The notes: generated by a model from the letters alone, not told the origin. 64,000 nucleotides of DNA from Campylorhamphus procurvoides (GCA_013396655.1 WBMV01006289.1:310001-374000); one strand, 5' to 3'; shown: positions 40,501-64,000, counted from the first letter of the stretch. Made by a program: numbers and translations.

Positions 40501-40780
40501 TTGCTCTCAACAGGATGTGGTGCTGAGACCCAAGGCCATGGGGGGACCAAAAGCCACATGAACTGAGGCCACAAGAAGGTGCTGGGAAGAGCTCCAACAT
40601 ATACCAGGAGTGTGCAAGGATCAACCACAGCCTCAAGCTCACCTTGCTCATTTCCAGGCCAGATAACAAGGAATATGACGTGTCCCATCCATGTGGATGC
40701 TGGGCACCTCTCAGCCTTGGGCCCTAGGTTAGCTGATGTGTGTCCTGTGAAGTGTGTGTCCTTCTGGACTGGCAGAAGTG
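37500..40780. other. Gene-poor interval, middle part
   Basis: No gene recognised. It contains an AT-rich patch at 39555-39665 with repeated ttatata motifs, and otherwise unique-looking sequence. Confidence 0.5.
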
Positions 40781-40787
40781 CCTGACA

Positions 40788-41265
40788 AGTCAGAGGGTCA
40801 GGCTGCCATCCAGAGACAAGCTAGACAAAGGGGGTGACAACACAGTCATGCAGTTCAACACAGGGAAGTGTGGAGTCCTGCACCTGGGGAACAACAGCCC
40901 CCCACACCCCTGTGTGCTGGGCCACCCACCTGGAAAGCAGCTAGGCAGAAATGGCCCTGAGGGTGCTCGTAGGTAACCACTTGAACATGAGCCAGCAACA
41001 GGCCTTTGCAGTAAAGAAGGGAAATGGTGCTCTGGGTGCCTTAGGTGAGGGCTGAGAGCAGGCAGGGGAGGGGATCCGCCTCTTTTCAGCACTGCCGAGG
41101 CCACACCTGGAGTGCTGCGTTCAGTGTGTGCTGGGCTCCCCAGTATAATAGAAAGACGGGTGTACGGAAGGGGAGGGCCACTGGGATGGAGAAGGGTCTG
41201 GGGCATCTCTCCTTCGAGGAAAGGCTGGGCGCGTTGGCGCTTGTCCCAGCTGGAGCAGGCTCGGG
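40788..41265 (+). mobile_element. CR1-type LINE fragment, sense
   Basis: The plus strand carries a CR1 ORF2-end/3' segment: gccatccagagacaagctag, catgcagttcaacacaggga, gtcctgcacctggggaacaa, ggccacacctggagtgctgc, gggctccccagtata and ggggcatctctccttcgagg. It is truncated at both ends. The right end runs straight into a CpG-rich block without the usual CR1 terminal octamers, so it was cut there by deletion or rearrangement. Confidence 0.85.
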
Positions 41266-41269
41266 GTTG

Positions 41270-41725
41270 GCCAGCACGGCCCGCTGCCCTTAAAACAGGA
41301 GGCGTTTTAATTGCGGAGAAGTGTAAGGAGCGGCAGCCCCGAGCGGCCGGGCGGTGCGTGGGGCTGCGGGGCCACGCGGGGGAGCTGCGCCCCCGCCAGC
41401 GGGACACGGCGGGGACACACGGCGGACGGGGGTCCTGCCTCGAGTCACTGCCCTCGGCGCTGAGCATCGAGGATCCTGCCTTGGATTACCCTCCCTCGGC
41501 GCCGAGCATCCCTCGGGGAGCGGTCCCCGGGGGTCCTGCCTTGGGTTACCCTCCCTCGGCTCCGAGCATCCCTCGGGGAGCGGTCCTCGGGAGAGGGGAG
41601 CGCCCGATTGCCCTAAGCTGGGGTCAGCGGGGGTTGTCCCCGAATGCCAGGATGCACCGTCGCCTGTGCTGTCCCCCTCGGTCCCGCCACCAAAAACGAA
41701 TGGCTCCCTGCATCCAGCGCCGGGG
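41270..41725. promoter_or_regulatory. Orphan CpG island with 60-bp tandem repeat
   Basis: CpG-rich block (gcgccgagc, cggggagcggtccccggggg, ggggagctgcgcccccgcc) between the CR1 fragment and ordinary intergenic DNA. At 41432-41595 it includes about two and a half copies of a 60/61-bp unit beginning tcctgcctt and ending ggggagcggtcc. No start of a known gene lies next to it; OLFML2B exon 1 is 2.3 kb to the right. It may be a promoter of an unannotated transcript or simply a GC-rich minisatellite. Confidence 0.55.
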
Positions 41726-43740
41726 GCATCCTGGATCTTGAGCCTCCCACCGCCATACCCGTGTCCTGGTTTGACTCACAATGTCATGGTCTCTCCACTG
41801 CAGGGGACCCTCACAAGCCCAGGGAAGTGAGACGCACCAAGGACGTGCTTTTGGGGGTCCAGGTTTTTGCACCCACAGCTCCTGGCACAGTGATGCTCTG
41901 TCGTCTGTCTTGAAGTTGTTCAATTCCCCTTTTCCCTGACCTGGTGATGGCACTTGATGGCACTCTTGTGGCACTGAAGGAAAGCATTGTCTACCTGCAT
42001 CCTTGGGCTGCCCTGGCTTTGCACAAACCCCGTCACACAGAATGGGGTCAGGCATGGGACACTGGGACCTCCTGCTCAGACCAAGGTTTGGGCAGTCTCC
42101 TTCAGCAAGACAGAAAAGGCAGAGCCACACTTGCTTGCTCTGCTGTTCTCCTCAGTCACTGGGTTTGTCTTGTTTTTTACTTGAAGGGGGAATGTTCAGA
42201 CTTTAGAGATGACTGCAGTGAACCTTAAGTGCCTGTCACTTTCTCTTCTTGCCCCCAAAGGACAGGCTTAAGCCTGTCTTTAACCCAAACTAAATACCGC
42301 CGGAAATGCTTTCTTCCCCTTAGAAAAGAAATCAACAAAGGATGTCAATAACATAGGAAATCCTTCTTTTTTTATTTTGAAATACTGTGGTTGGCTTGTT
42401 TTCCTTCTTTTTTCCAGCCTTTAAAGCGATCTTTAGGAAAAGGCTTACAAAGTTTCAGATGCTGTTTGCTGTGGGAGCTCTCAGCACTGCTCTCTCTGCC
42501 AGCACTGCCAGGGTCTGGCACTCTGGACCAGCTGGAGGCCTCGCTGGGCATGGGCTGGGGGCTCCAGAAGCCCCAGTTCTGCAGCCTCAGGGCAGTCTGT
42601 GCTGACAGATGGAGCCGCTGCCCCCAGGGAAGCTCAGCAATGGAAACAGATGTGAAGGGGCTGGTGCCCAAGGGACCTATTATCCTTGAGAGAGGCTGGT
42701 GGGGGGAAGCTTTTAGAAATGTTTTTCGCTTCCTCCTGCTCTCTGGTTGCCCAAAGGTTGGCTGTCCTTGTCTTCCCATCCTCCCTGGCTGCTTCCCCTC
42801 CCGCTCTGTTCTGTTCATCCTTGCTGTAGGAACTCGTATGTCCCTGCCCCCTTTTCCACAGGCTTCCCTTCCCAGGGAGGCCAAAGGAGAGGGAGGCACA
42901 GCGCCATCCCACACGAAGTCTGTGGTCCCGAAGTCAGCGTCTTCTGCCCATCCCCTGTGCCACAGCCACTTCCTCTCTCACACAAGATGTTTTCTTTGTG
43001 TCTGCCGGCTCCATTGGAGAGAGTGATGGGATGAGGGAGCTGGAGGCCCCCTTAGTCTCAGGGCTGCAGGCACCAGGTTTGGGGTGGTTTTGGGACGTGT
43101 GTGTGGTAGGGACTTGGGGGTACTTGGCTTGTGCACAGCCTTGCTTCTGCAAGAGCTCATGTGACCTCTTGTGCTGCCCACTCTGTGTGTGGCTTCTCCC
43201 TGACACCTGTAGGCAGGTTTTGAGGCAAATGTGACCTTTTCCCATACCTGGGACATGGTGCTGGCCCGTGTTTGACTGTCATCGGTAAAGAGAAGGGTAT
43301 CTCAGATTTCCTCGTGTGTCAGTGAGGCCCACACATCGTCGTGGCAGTGCAGACACCTCCGCATCGAAAGATGCTGTGCCTGTGCTTTCCCTGGGAACAG
43401 CGTGTCCAGAACATTTCCGTTTGGCAGGAGGTGCAGAAGGATACAGGACTGCCAGAGTGCAGCCCCTTCCCGACGGCGCCAGCCTGGATTTCAGTGAGCA
43501 CGCTGCACTCATGGCTATGTGCCTGTCCTGCAAACATGCACTGCCTGTGTGACCCCAGTGCGTGCAGCCTTTACTGGGGAGCCACGGCGTGCCGTGCCGT
43601 GCCGTGCCATCAGCACCACTGCCCTGTGACCCAAAGGACGGAGGATGCGAGCCAGGCCGTTCCTGGGCATGGAAAGGGAGCCAGGCAGGCCATAACGCTG
43701 GCTCTGGGTCCCCCCCGGCCATCTCCCGGCACTCGGCAGG
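41725..43740. other. Gene-poor interval upstream of OLFML2B
   Basis: About 2 kb of unremarkable sequence with no recognised exon or repeat, ending in the CpG-rich OLFML2B promoter. A short gccgt repeat is at 43588-43608. Confidence 0.5.
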
Positions 43741-43918
43741 GGTGGGATGCTCGGGTTTGCGAGGCGCACTTTGGGAAGCGGTGGAAGGTGAAAGGTGGAA
43801 GCGCCGCCCGGGGCGGTCCCGCCGACGGAGGGAGGACCGGGAGAGGACCGGGGAGGAGGAACGGAGGCAGGGAAGAAGGGAGAGGGAGGGAAAGGGAGGG
43901 AGAGGGAGGGAGCGGGAG
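43740..43918 (+). promoter_or_regulatory. OLFML2B: OLFML2B promoter region
   Basis: CpG-dense sequence with a GC box (cccggggcggtcccgccgac, near 43810) passes into a purine run of ggga/gaga units at 43855-43918 and then the gap. It lies immediately before the first visible signal-peptide codons. Confidence 0.6.
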
Positions 43919-44051
43919 NNNNNNNNNNNNNNNNNNNNNNNNNNNNNNNNNNNNNNNNNNNNNNNNNNNNNNNNNNNNNNNNNNNNNNNNNNNNNNNNNN
44001 NNNNNNNNNNNNNNNNNNNNNNNNNNNNNNNNNNNNNNNNNNNNNNNNNNN
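43919..44051. other. Assembly gap of 133 N
   Basis: The gap removes the OLFML2B start codon, the first signal-peptide residues and probably the 5' UTR. It is bordered by a G/A-rich run on the left and very GC-rich coding sequence on the right. Confidence 0.99.
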
Positions 44052-56960
<12,909 letters not shown>

Positions 56961-57950
56961 GACCCCCCACCACAGTGGGGCACTGCAAGCCAGGGGCCAC
57001 CAGCACCTTTTATTATTATTTTTATTGTTATTATTGTTATTTTGTACAAATTGAAGAGTAAATGATGGGTTTTGTTTCAAGCTGGTTTTCTATGGTGGAT
57101 TGTAGATCGATCCCCAGGCCAGAACCACCCCCTTTGTTTTTGCTGTATCCTTGCTTCTGATTTTCCTTCCTGGGGGAAGGAGGTTCTCCTTCAGAAGGGC
57201 AGCTGGGGCTCTCCAGCCCAGGGAAGACGAGGTGACCCAAACATAGTCCTCCTGATGATGTTTTTAGCTAAAGATGTTGAGCAAGACATCCCAAACCAGT
57301 GCAAAGCTGACCTCTCTGCTGTGGGCACCAGGTCCCAGTGGGATGCTGATGCCTCCATGCCCTAGTGGAGGACCTGTGTCTCCCATGGGAATGTCCCATC
57401 TCTCAGGACCATCTTCCCAGCTGACAGCCAGCAGGCCCTTTGGAGATCCTGCTGTACAATGGGGCTGTGAGTGCAGCTCCAGTAGCGCCTGGTGCTGGCA
57501 CTTACGCCAAGGACTGTCCCCTCCAGCTGGGGCTCTGCCATTTGCAACCTGCTCGGGGGGTCTGGGCACACCCTGAGCCCTGACTCACACCTGGAATGAG
57601 CTGGTGGCAGGAGGGGGATGCTGTAAATATGCGTAGGTGGCTTTTATTTGTGCATTTTGTAACCCAAAGTAGTCCCCCTTGGCATTTGCTGGGCGAAGGC
57701 TCTGCTCAGCTGGGCCCTGGGATGCCTGGGCAGGGGGCTGTGGGGAGCCCTGGAGGATGGGGAGCCCTGGAGGATGAGGAGCCCTTGCTCTGCTGCTCCA
57801 TCTCCTGCATTCCCTCCCGCTGCCACGCTCGCCCTGGTCTTGGCTGATGACCATCAGGATCCCCTCACGGAGGCACAGCCCTTGCCCTCCTGCCCACCAG
57901 CATCTTGTATTTACCTGCTGTCAGTAATAAAGGATCCAGTACCTTTGCAG
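56961..57950 (+). terminator. OLFML2B: OLFML2B 3' UTR and poly(A) signal
   Basis: The 3' UTR of about 1 kb includes a run of TTATT units at 57008-57050 and ends at AATAAA 57926-57931. A 16-bp unit, gagccctggaggatgg, is duplicated near 57745-57780. Further AATAAA hexamers at 58360-58365 and 58364-58369 could be used by a longer form. Confidence 0.75.
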
Positions 57951-58359
57951 CTGTTCGGGGCTTTCTTTGGCTCTGGTTCACCCTCTGGGTGTGTGGAAAT
58001 GCACAGGGGTATTTTGGGTGGGTTTTGGTTGGTTTGGGAGACCCAGTTTACACACCAAATGGGGAGGGACCCCAGGAAACTCTAGGCCCCTTGGGACTGG
58101 AAGCGGGGCAAGGTGATGTGGTCATGTCCAGCCCTGAGAAGAGCTTGTCTCTGTGATGCCAGTTGCACTCGGGTCACTTGGGCTGCGGGGAGACCCTCAC
58201 GGCCCCCTCTTTGCCAGGCTCTGGGTGCATGGGGCACTGCCAGTATTGTGCTGAGCAGAGTCACACTGCAGCCCAAGAGACTGCAGACACAGCACAGGCC
58301 TTCTAGTCTTTTGCCTAAGGAAAACAGTATTAACAAGCACAATAACAACGAATATTAAT

Positions 58360-58384
58360 AATAAATAAAAGAAGGATTTTTATT
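58360..58384. terminator. Opposed poly(A) signals between OLFML2B and ATF6
   Basis: Overlapping plus-strand AATAAA hexamers (58360-58365 and 58364-58369) lie ten bases from a minus-strand AATAAA (TTTATT, 58379-58384). The minus-strand signal is the furthest-right-to-left candidate end of the ATF6 message and gives a 3' UTR of about 2.1 kb. Confidence 0.55.
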
Positions 58385-60456
58385 GCCTTCAGTGCTATAG
58401 AGAACAGAACTACACAGGATGAGAGATGCTCTCCACCACCGGAGCCCAGGGGTACTGGCTGAGGATGCAGTGCCACAGCAGTCCTGAGCCCCCAGCCTCC
58501 ACCAGCAGCCCTTCCCGATGTGCTGGGCTGTGCCACCCCAGCTCCCCAGCAGCAAATGCCCCCACAGCAGCTGGCCACCCTTTTCCGGGGCTGTGGGGGA
58601 GCCGCGTGCCTCTTGCTGGGGCACTGACGGGGTTTTTATTTTTGACTATTGTGTGAGCTGGCCCACAGTCAGGTGGGGCCTGGGCCAGGAAAACGAACTG
58701 GTGCAAGGAGTGCAGCCAAAGCCCTGGCCGAGCCCGGCTGCTTCCCAGCAGCGCGAGCGCCGAGAGGACGGGGGGCCTGCGCTGCTTGCGCTGAGTACGT
58801 GGCAAAGGGCAAAGCTTTTCCATAGTGTTGCAAGGCACATACTTCACAGGGGTGTACTGCTCCTCATCCTCCTCCTCACTGCCCCTGGAGCTGTTTGTCT
58901 TGCTGCTGGATGGATCAATCTTTATTTCCTAACAGCCACACACACAGAGACAAGTAATAATAATCATAATTAAAAATCCCACACGAGCCAGTCAGCGCTC
59001 AGATCATGAAGGAAAGGGTGCTGGCTGGCAAAATGAAGCCCATCATCTTCTGTTCGAACTGCAAAGGGGAAAAAAAATCCTGTAACATGCTGAAGTCATT
59101 ACACAAGGCCAGTGCTCTGCTGGTGGCTCATCCTGGCTGAGCACTGCAGTGTACTGGAGCCCCTGGGGCTGACAAACATGGGACCAGGGAACAGAGCTCC
59201 ACAGTGCCTTTGGAATCTGCTGCAGCTCAGTGTTTGGGGCAAACGCCACAATCCCCCCCTGCCTGGCAGGTGGCTGTCAGTGCTGGCAAGGCAGAGAGGG
59301 CTGTGTGGGGCTGAGCTCGCATGTATGTGTGTGTGGCTTCAGGAGGAAGGTGCTGTGGCTGTGTCCCTCTGAACTGAAGCAGCCCTTCTGCCCCAGCAGG
59401 GCCAGTGCTGCTCCATGAGCCGTTGTTAGCAGTGAAAGGTATTAAATAGCACACACAAAAAACAACCCAAACAAAAAACAGGAAAAAGAAACCAAACCCA
59501 AGAAACCAAAAACTTTACAAATGCATCTGCTGCATTAAATCACCTCCCTTGGGCCAAGCCCCAGCCTCTTGCCAAGCAGCCACGTGGGCTGGGGAAGACA
59601 GCAGCAGTGTGCAGGGGAGAGGATGTAGGTGAGGAGGTGGCGGGGGGGGCGGTGTGTGAACTGCGGTGTCAGTGCGGGCTGTCCTGCCTGTAGTGCTTTA
59701 GTTGTAAGTGCAGGGTCCCACCACCCTCCTGGCTGGCTGGGGCTGCCCCATGGCACTGCTGCAACCCTGAGCAGCATCCCAGGGCTCCCTGGCAAGGGAG
59801 GCTGCACAGGCAGGGGTTTGGGCAGGTGGGTGGGGTTGATGGAGCGTGGGGCTGCCCAGTCAGGCCCAGCGCAGCCATTCTGGCAGAAGAGAGATGCTCC
59901 TGTTTGTGGGGTGCAGGGCCAGGGCTGGGTGGATGGCCCAGAATGGGGTGTAGGGCTGCAGCAATCCCTGCACTTGCAGCTGGGAGCTGGACACTGCTTC
60001 CTCCTGCTGCCCTGCATGCACCACAGGGAGAGAAGCCTGATCTCAAGCATGGGTGTCCACCGTACTCTGGGTGTCCACTCTGGGCAGGACACCAGGGCCC
60101 TCAGACCCCCACCTCAGGAGGCAGCCTAACAGGGACAAAAATTAAAAAAACAACCCACAATTTTGGACAGTGCACAAATAGCAAGGATGGCCCGTATTCC
60201 CCCTGCACCAACCCTAGGCAGCAGCTGCTCATGCCGACCCCAGGACTGAGCTGTTCGCCTCACCCCCACCTCTGGCACCAGGTATTGCTGTGTAATCCCT
60301 GGGCAGGATGTGGCCATTGGGCAGGGCACAGGAATGGGCTAAGGGGGACTGTGCCCACGTGCCAGGAGCCCCACGGACCTGCCAGAGGAGGGGCTCAGTC
60401 TGGAGGCAGGACCTGCTGCATGCCAGGTGCACTGGCTGTGTGCTAAACAACAGGAG
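58385..60456 (-). other. ATF6: Probable ATF6 3' UTR
   Basis: Sequence between the ATF6 stop codon and the minus-strand poly(A) signals at 58921-58926 and 58379-58384. On the minus strand it includes a long T-rich stretch (from + 59455-59520), typical of a 3' UTR. An internal set of splice-like signals near 59.06 kb is described under findings. Confidence 0.5.
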
Positions 60457-60665
60457 CTACTGCAGGGATTTGACAATGGCCCTCAGGGCATGTGGCATCT
60501 CTGGGACAGAGGGGGATGAGCTGTAGAAGGTGTCAGTGTGATTTCTGCGCTGCTCTCGGAGGTATGGAGGGACAGAGGAACTTTTGATGTGGAGGATCCT
60601 GGTGTCCATCACTTCACAGTCAATCTGCATCATCACCTCATAGTCCTGCCCATTGATCACATTCT
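60457..60665 (-). CDS. ATF6: ATF6 (alpha), last coding exon
   Basis: C-terminal lumenal tail of activating transcription factor 6, the ER-membrane bZIP precursor that moves to the Golgi and is cut by S1P/S2P during ER stress. The minus-strand acceptor (cttttgcag) is at 60666-60674. The exon starts with two bases completing a codon, then encodes 68 residues, including [20 protein letters not shown] and [19 protein letters not shown], to SLQ and TAG. The block [18 protein letters not shown] is diagnostic for ATF6 alpha, and the sequon NHT matches a glycosylation site of the human protein. The final 25 residues diverge. Upstream exons are not found between here and 64000, so the intron is at least 3.3 kb. 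The gene faces OLFML2B tail-to-tail, as in human. Confidence 0.95.
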
Positions 60666-63600
60666 CTGCAAAAGTAAGGATAAAAAAAAGGTTAGAATTA
60701 GCTCTGCAAGCTAGTGACCCAACAGCACCAAAAGCAGAGCCTTCTGGACCTTTTGTTTTGTCTGGAGCAGGAAGAGGAGCAGGAGCTGGAGAGGGGGAAC
60801 TTCCCTCCACACATGGAGCTCCATTTCACACAATGTGGTCCCCGCCTGCTTGTGACACCTCAAAGGGCCCAGGCCACACTTAGCATGTGCACCAACACTT
60901 AGAAACTAATATAAGTCTTTTATTTTCCTCTCCTTCATCTGCACATAATTACCGATGGAATTTGCACTGTATAACATTACAGAACTGTTGCTCTTGAGCC
61001 ACTAAAGTGTGGGGGTGATTGAAGATAAGGTTTATTTAAGAAAGCTGAATGTTTCACTTTCTGTAACCCTCTTGACACTGAGGATCTAGAGGAATTTCTT
61101 CCCAGATTATTAATAAAAAAAGCTAAAATGTGATCTCTAAAAAGAATTAACTGTGCCTCATTACCGTCCTGACCTTGCTGTTGTACTTGTGTGATGTGGT
61201 GACACTGGGCAAAGCCATTACTCTGAGAGACCTCCGGACACAGGGAGACCCAGACCAGCACGTGAGACCCTGTCTGCATCACCCTGGTGCAGCCCCAGGC
61301 CTGGCACATCTGCTGCCACAGAAGCTCCTGGGCCTACAGGCTGAGGCTGTGCACATGGCTAGCATCTGCTGCCTGGATTTAAAGGTGGGAGACTACTCCC
61401 TCCATAGACAGTGTGCCCAGGAATGCAAGAGCTGAGATCGGATTTCCAGGCACGACCAATCCTTGCCTCTCAGAGTCAGAACCCTGCCATTGGCAGGGTT
61501 TTCCTTCTGTAAGGAGGATGGAAGATCACCTAATGGAAAGCATATGGATTGGAGGAATGCAATATACATTACTAATTTTTACTGTTTTCCTGGATTAACT
61601 CTGACTCTGGATGACAGCTGACAACTGTGGTTGGACCCTCTTGTACCCCACGCCACCTGTAGAAGCCATTAGATCAAGTATGTCTGGTATAGTAATGAAA
61701 AGCAGGAGCAAACCCTTGCTAAGGGGGTTGAGAGCCTGTAAGGGAAATCAAAGCTCCCACCTGCAAGAAATGAAATAGAAAAAGCTCTGTATGTGCCACC
61801 GAGACACTGAAGCAAGGAGCAGCTGTGCACGTCTCTGTGCCACTGGCCCAAAAACCCTGACAAGCTCCTCATTCTCCTGGATGCCGTGCTGCTGATAAAA
61901 GCCCTGCTATGGCTTCAGGTGCTGTGTCCCCCTGCAGGACCCTTTTAGAGGCCATCCCTCCAGGTCACCCTTTCTCTCAGCCTTTGGATGTGCTCTTGGT
62001 TCCCACCCCGCACGCTCAGGACTGTATAGCAGAGGGGGCTGGGTTGGTGGTACTGCTCAGGACAGGGGGCTGCACAGGGGAGCAGAGGGGCATGAGGGGA
62101 AGCAAAGAGCCTGGAGGCAGCAAATGGGAACAGATGGGCTCCCTGTGACACAGCAAGCTGGAGACACAGTTCCTCAGCTCTCATGCTGCAGTCAATAGGG
62201 CCTCAGCTACACAGGAAACAGCACTCCAAAGCCACAAGTGGGTGAGGTGGGATGGGACAGCAGCCAGCACCAGGAAAACCTCTCGGTAAGGCCAGAAGAG
62301 TTTCCCGTGTCTGCCCACAGCAGCCAGCACAGCAGGCTGTCATTAGAATCCCCGGCATTGCACCAGAGGAGAACAGCAATGCCAGAGCAGCCCATGCAAA
62401 GGAGGGAGCTTGCTGTGTGGGTGGCAGTGGGGAGCACAGGAACCAGATCATCCCATTCTGCACAGCTGGGATCCCGCTTCTCCCAGCACCGACACAAGTC
62501 CCCTTGTGACTACATGTCCCACAGTTAAGTAAGTCACAGTCCTGCTACCCCGTGGCAAGAGGTGCTGTGTCTTCTTAGGCCATCACAGTTGGGACAAATC
62601 ACACTCATGATGAGCCTTTCAGGACAGCAGGCACAGAGGGGTCACACTCCCCCAGCTCAGACATTCACTAAGTGCCTAAATCCTGCACTGGGCCTGTGAA
62701 TTAGCCCAGGAGTTGCGAGAAGGTTTAAAGAAGGATCTGATTCTTTTCCTTTTAGGGGTGAAGGTATTGTCAATGATAAACTGCTGCAGGGAGCCCCTGC
62801 AAAGGGTTTAATCTCACAGGGATGAGGGCAGTAGTGGGAATGGCTCAATTCCCACTACAAGCATTTCCAACAGCCCTTCTCATTACCATTAGCTCAAACT
62901 GACTTAGAAGAAGAGGTGGGATGTTCTGCAAAGACAGCAGTTACTGCCTGGTGCTGTTGCTGGGCACCTGGACCAGCTGCATTGCAAGGAGTGGTCTGGA
63001 AGTCATGCCAGCCTGGGGATGCCTGGACTCCACTGGAGCGCCCTGTCTGACCCACCCCAGCCCAGAGGGAGAGGCTGATGCTCTGTGAACGCCCACGTGA
63101 TGGTCTTAGCAAAATAACAGGCAAACGTGACCTAAATGCAACACAATCCCATGTTTGGGAAGACTAGCTCACTGTCATTGCAAAAAATGATTCCACGTGG
63201 CTCTGTCCTGAGCTCGATGCCATTAAACTGTTTCATGATCTGGATGAGGAATAGAGAGCATACTTATAAGATTTCTGGAAGATGCTAAACTGGAGAGATT
63301 TCAACCACCTTGGAGTGGCTGGATTGGATGAGACTGCAGTTTTGATAAAAGAGAGAAGCTGTCCAAAATCTTCAGAATGCATTTCAACCACGGCCAGAGC
63401 AAAGCACAATGCTCAGGAGAACTGGAAAACATGAGTAAAAATGAGGCAGGGCAGAAGCACTGCAGAAAAAGTTTGAGGACTGCAGAGGATCACTGAACAT
63501 AAGCCAACAGCATGACAGGACTAGAACTGATCAGCTCCACTGCAAGAGAAACAGATTTAACTTTGACCAAGTTTCTAATGACAGTGAAATACAAGCCCTG

Positions 63601-64000
63601 GATGAAAGTACCTCAGGAGACCAGAGGATCTCTGTGACAGGCAGTTTTTAAGGAAAGGCTGGATGATTGTGTGCTCATCAAGACCTGGAGTACCTGACCC
63701 TTGCTCTGCACAGACACTTGCAGTTGCTCCTGGTGTCTGAGCCTGCCTTTCTGTGAGCTGCATGTGCCTGCTCATGACTGCATGACTATGTTTGTTCCTG
63801 ACCCCTTGTCAGCAAGAGGGCAATATCTGGAGTTGTGAGTTCTCCGTGGTGGACCCCATGGTCTGACCTGATCCAAAGAACAGGTCAACAATTTTGCCTG
63901 GTGATTCCTCTGTCAGATCTTTTAAAAACAGCCTGGTCAGGCTTTCTTTCCTTCCACTCCCATGGGGCAATCCAGCAGTAGCAGCATTTGGGAGACACCA
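60666..64000 (-). other. ATF6: ATF6 last intron (partial)
   Basis: No further ATF6 exon was recognised on the minus strand up to the window edge. The right part holds a diverged CR1 (separate entry). Other open frames here have no family resemblance. Confidence 0.7.
63210..63700 (+). mobile_element. Old, diverged CR1-like LINE fragment
   Basis: Recognisable remnants such as tcatgatctggatgaggaat, gatgctaaactggag and tttttaaggaaaggctggat follow the order of the CR1 ORF2/3' region in sense orientation, with many substitutions and indels. Much older looking than the two CR1 copies at 37 and 41 kb. Boundaries are approximate. Confidence 0.6.

Noticed and set aside
41112..41741. Open frame of 209 codons with 20-residue repeats
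   Set aside because: Starts inside CR1 sequence and owes its repeats to the 60-bp tandem unit, which is open in another frame too; no splice or homology support.
59535..60129. Open frames on both strands in the ATF6 3' region as a separate gene
   Set aside because: Low-complexity translations (Cys/Pro/Gly-rich) without splice signals or known domains.

Overview
The window is vertebrate nuclear DNA, most likely from a bird. All genes have introns with GT-AG splice sites, the recognisable dispersed repeats are CR1-type LINE fragments, no mammalian L1 or Alu sequence is seen, and introns are short. Three runs of N (1-562, 24151-24175, 43919-44051) mark a draft assembly; all lie at or near GC-rich 5' gene ends. 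The species cannot be named from the sequence.

Layout, left to right: (1) the 3' three quarters of UAP1 (+, 565-7300), including an alternative cassette exon; (2) a 2-kb spacer; (3) DDR2 (+), with a probable non-coding first exon near 9.66-9.89 kb and 16 coding exons at 13662-21792 that give an intact 857-residue receptor tyrosine kinase; (4) a spacer that becomes a CpG island; (5) HSD17B7 (+, 24230-29581), complete in 9 exons and 332 residues; (6) a gene-poor stretch of about 13 kb with three of the window's oddities (an antisense CR1, a sense CR1, an orphan CpG island with a 60-bp tandem repeat); (7) OLFML2B (+, 44052-56960), complete apart from its first codons, which fall in an assembly gap; (8) a tail-to-tail junction; (9) the last coding exon of ATF6 on the minus strand (60457-60665), whose upstream intron runs off the right edge and holds an old CR1.

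The genes share no pathway and each has its own promoter: UAP1 makes UDP-GlcNAc in the cytosol, DDR2 is a collagen receptor kinase, HSD17B7 is an ER sterol/steroid ketoreductase, OLFML2B is a secreted matrix protein, and ATF6 is an ER-stress sensor. They correspond to the human 1q23.3 neighbourhood. UAP1-DDR2-HSD17B7 keep their human order and strand, but the OLFML2B/ATF6 pair sits on the other side of them and is flipped, so an evolutionary breakpoint lies between HSD17B7 and OLFML2B.

No unfamiliar multi-gene system is present. The items most worth a second look are the conserved UAP1 cassette exon, a terminal-exon-like signal set on the minus strand at 58.9-59.06 kb, the breakpoint interval with its CpG island, inverted repeats around the HSD17B7 promoter, and a regular 20-bp minisatellite in DDR2 intron 1.
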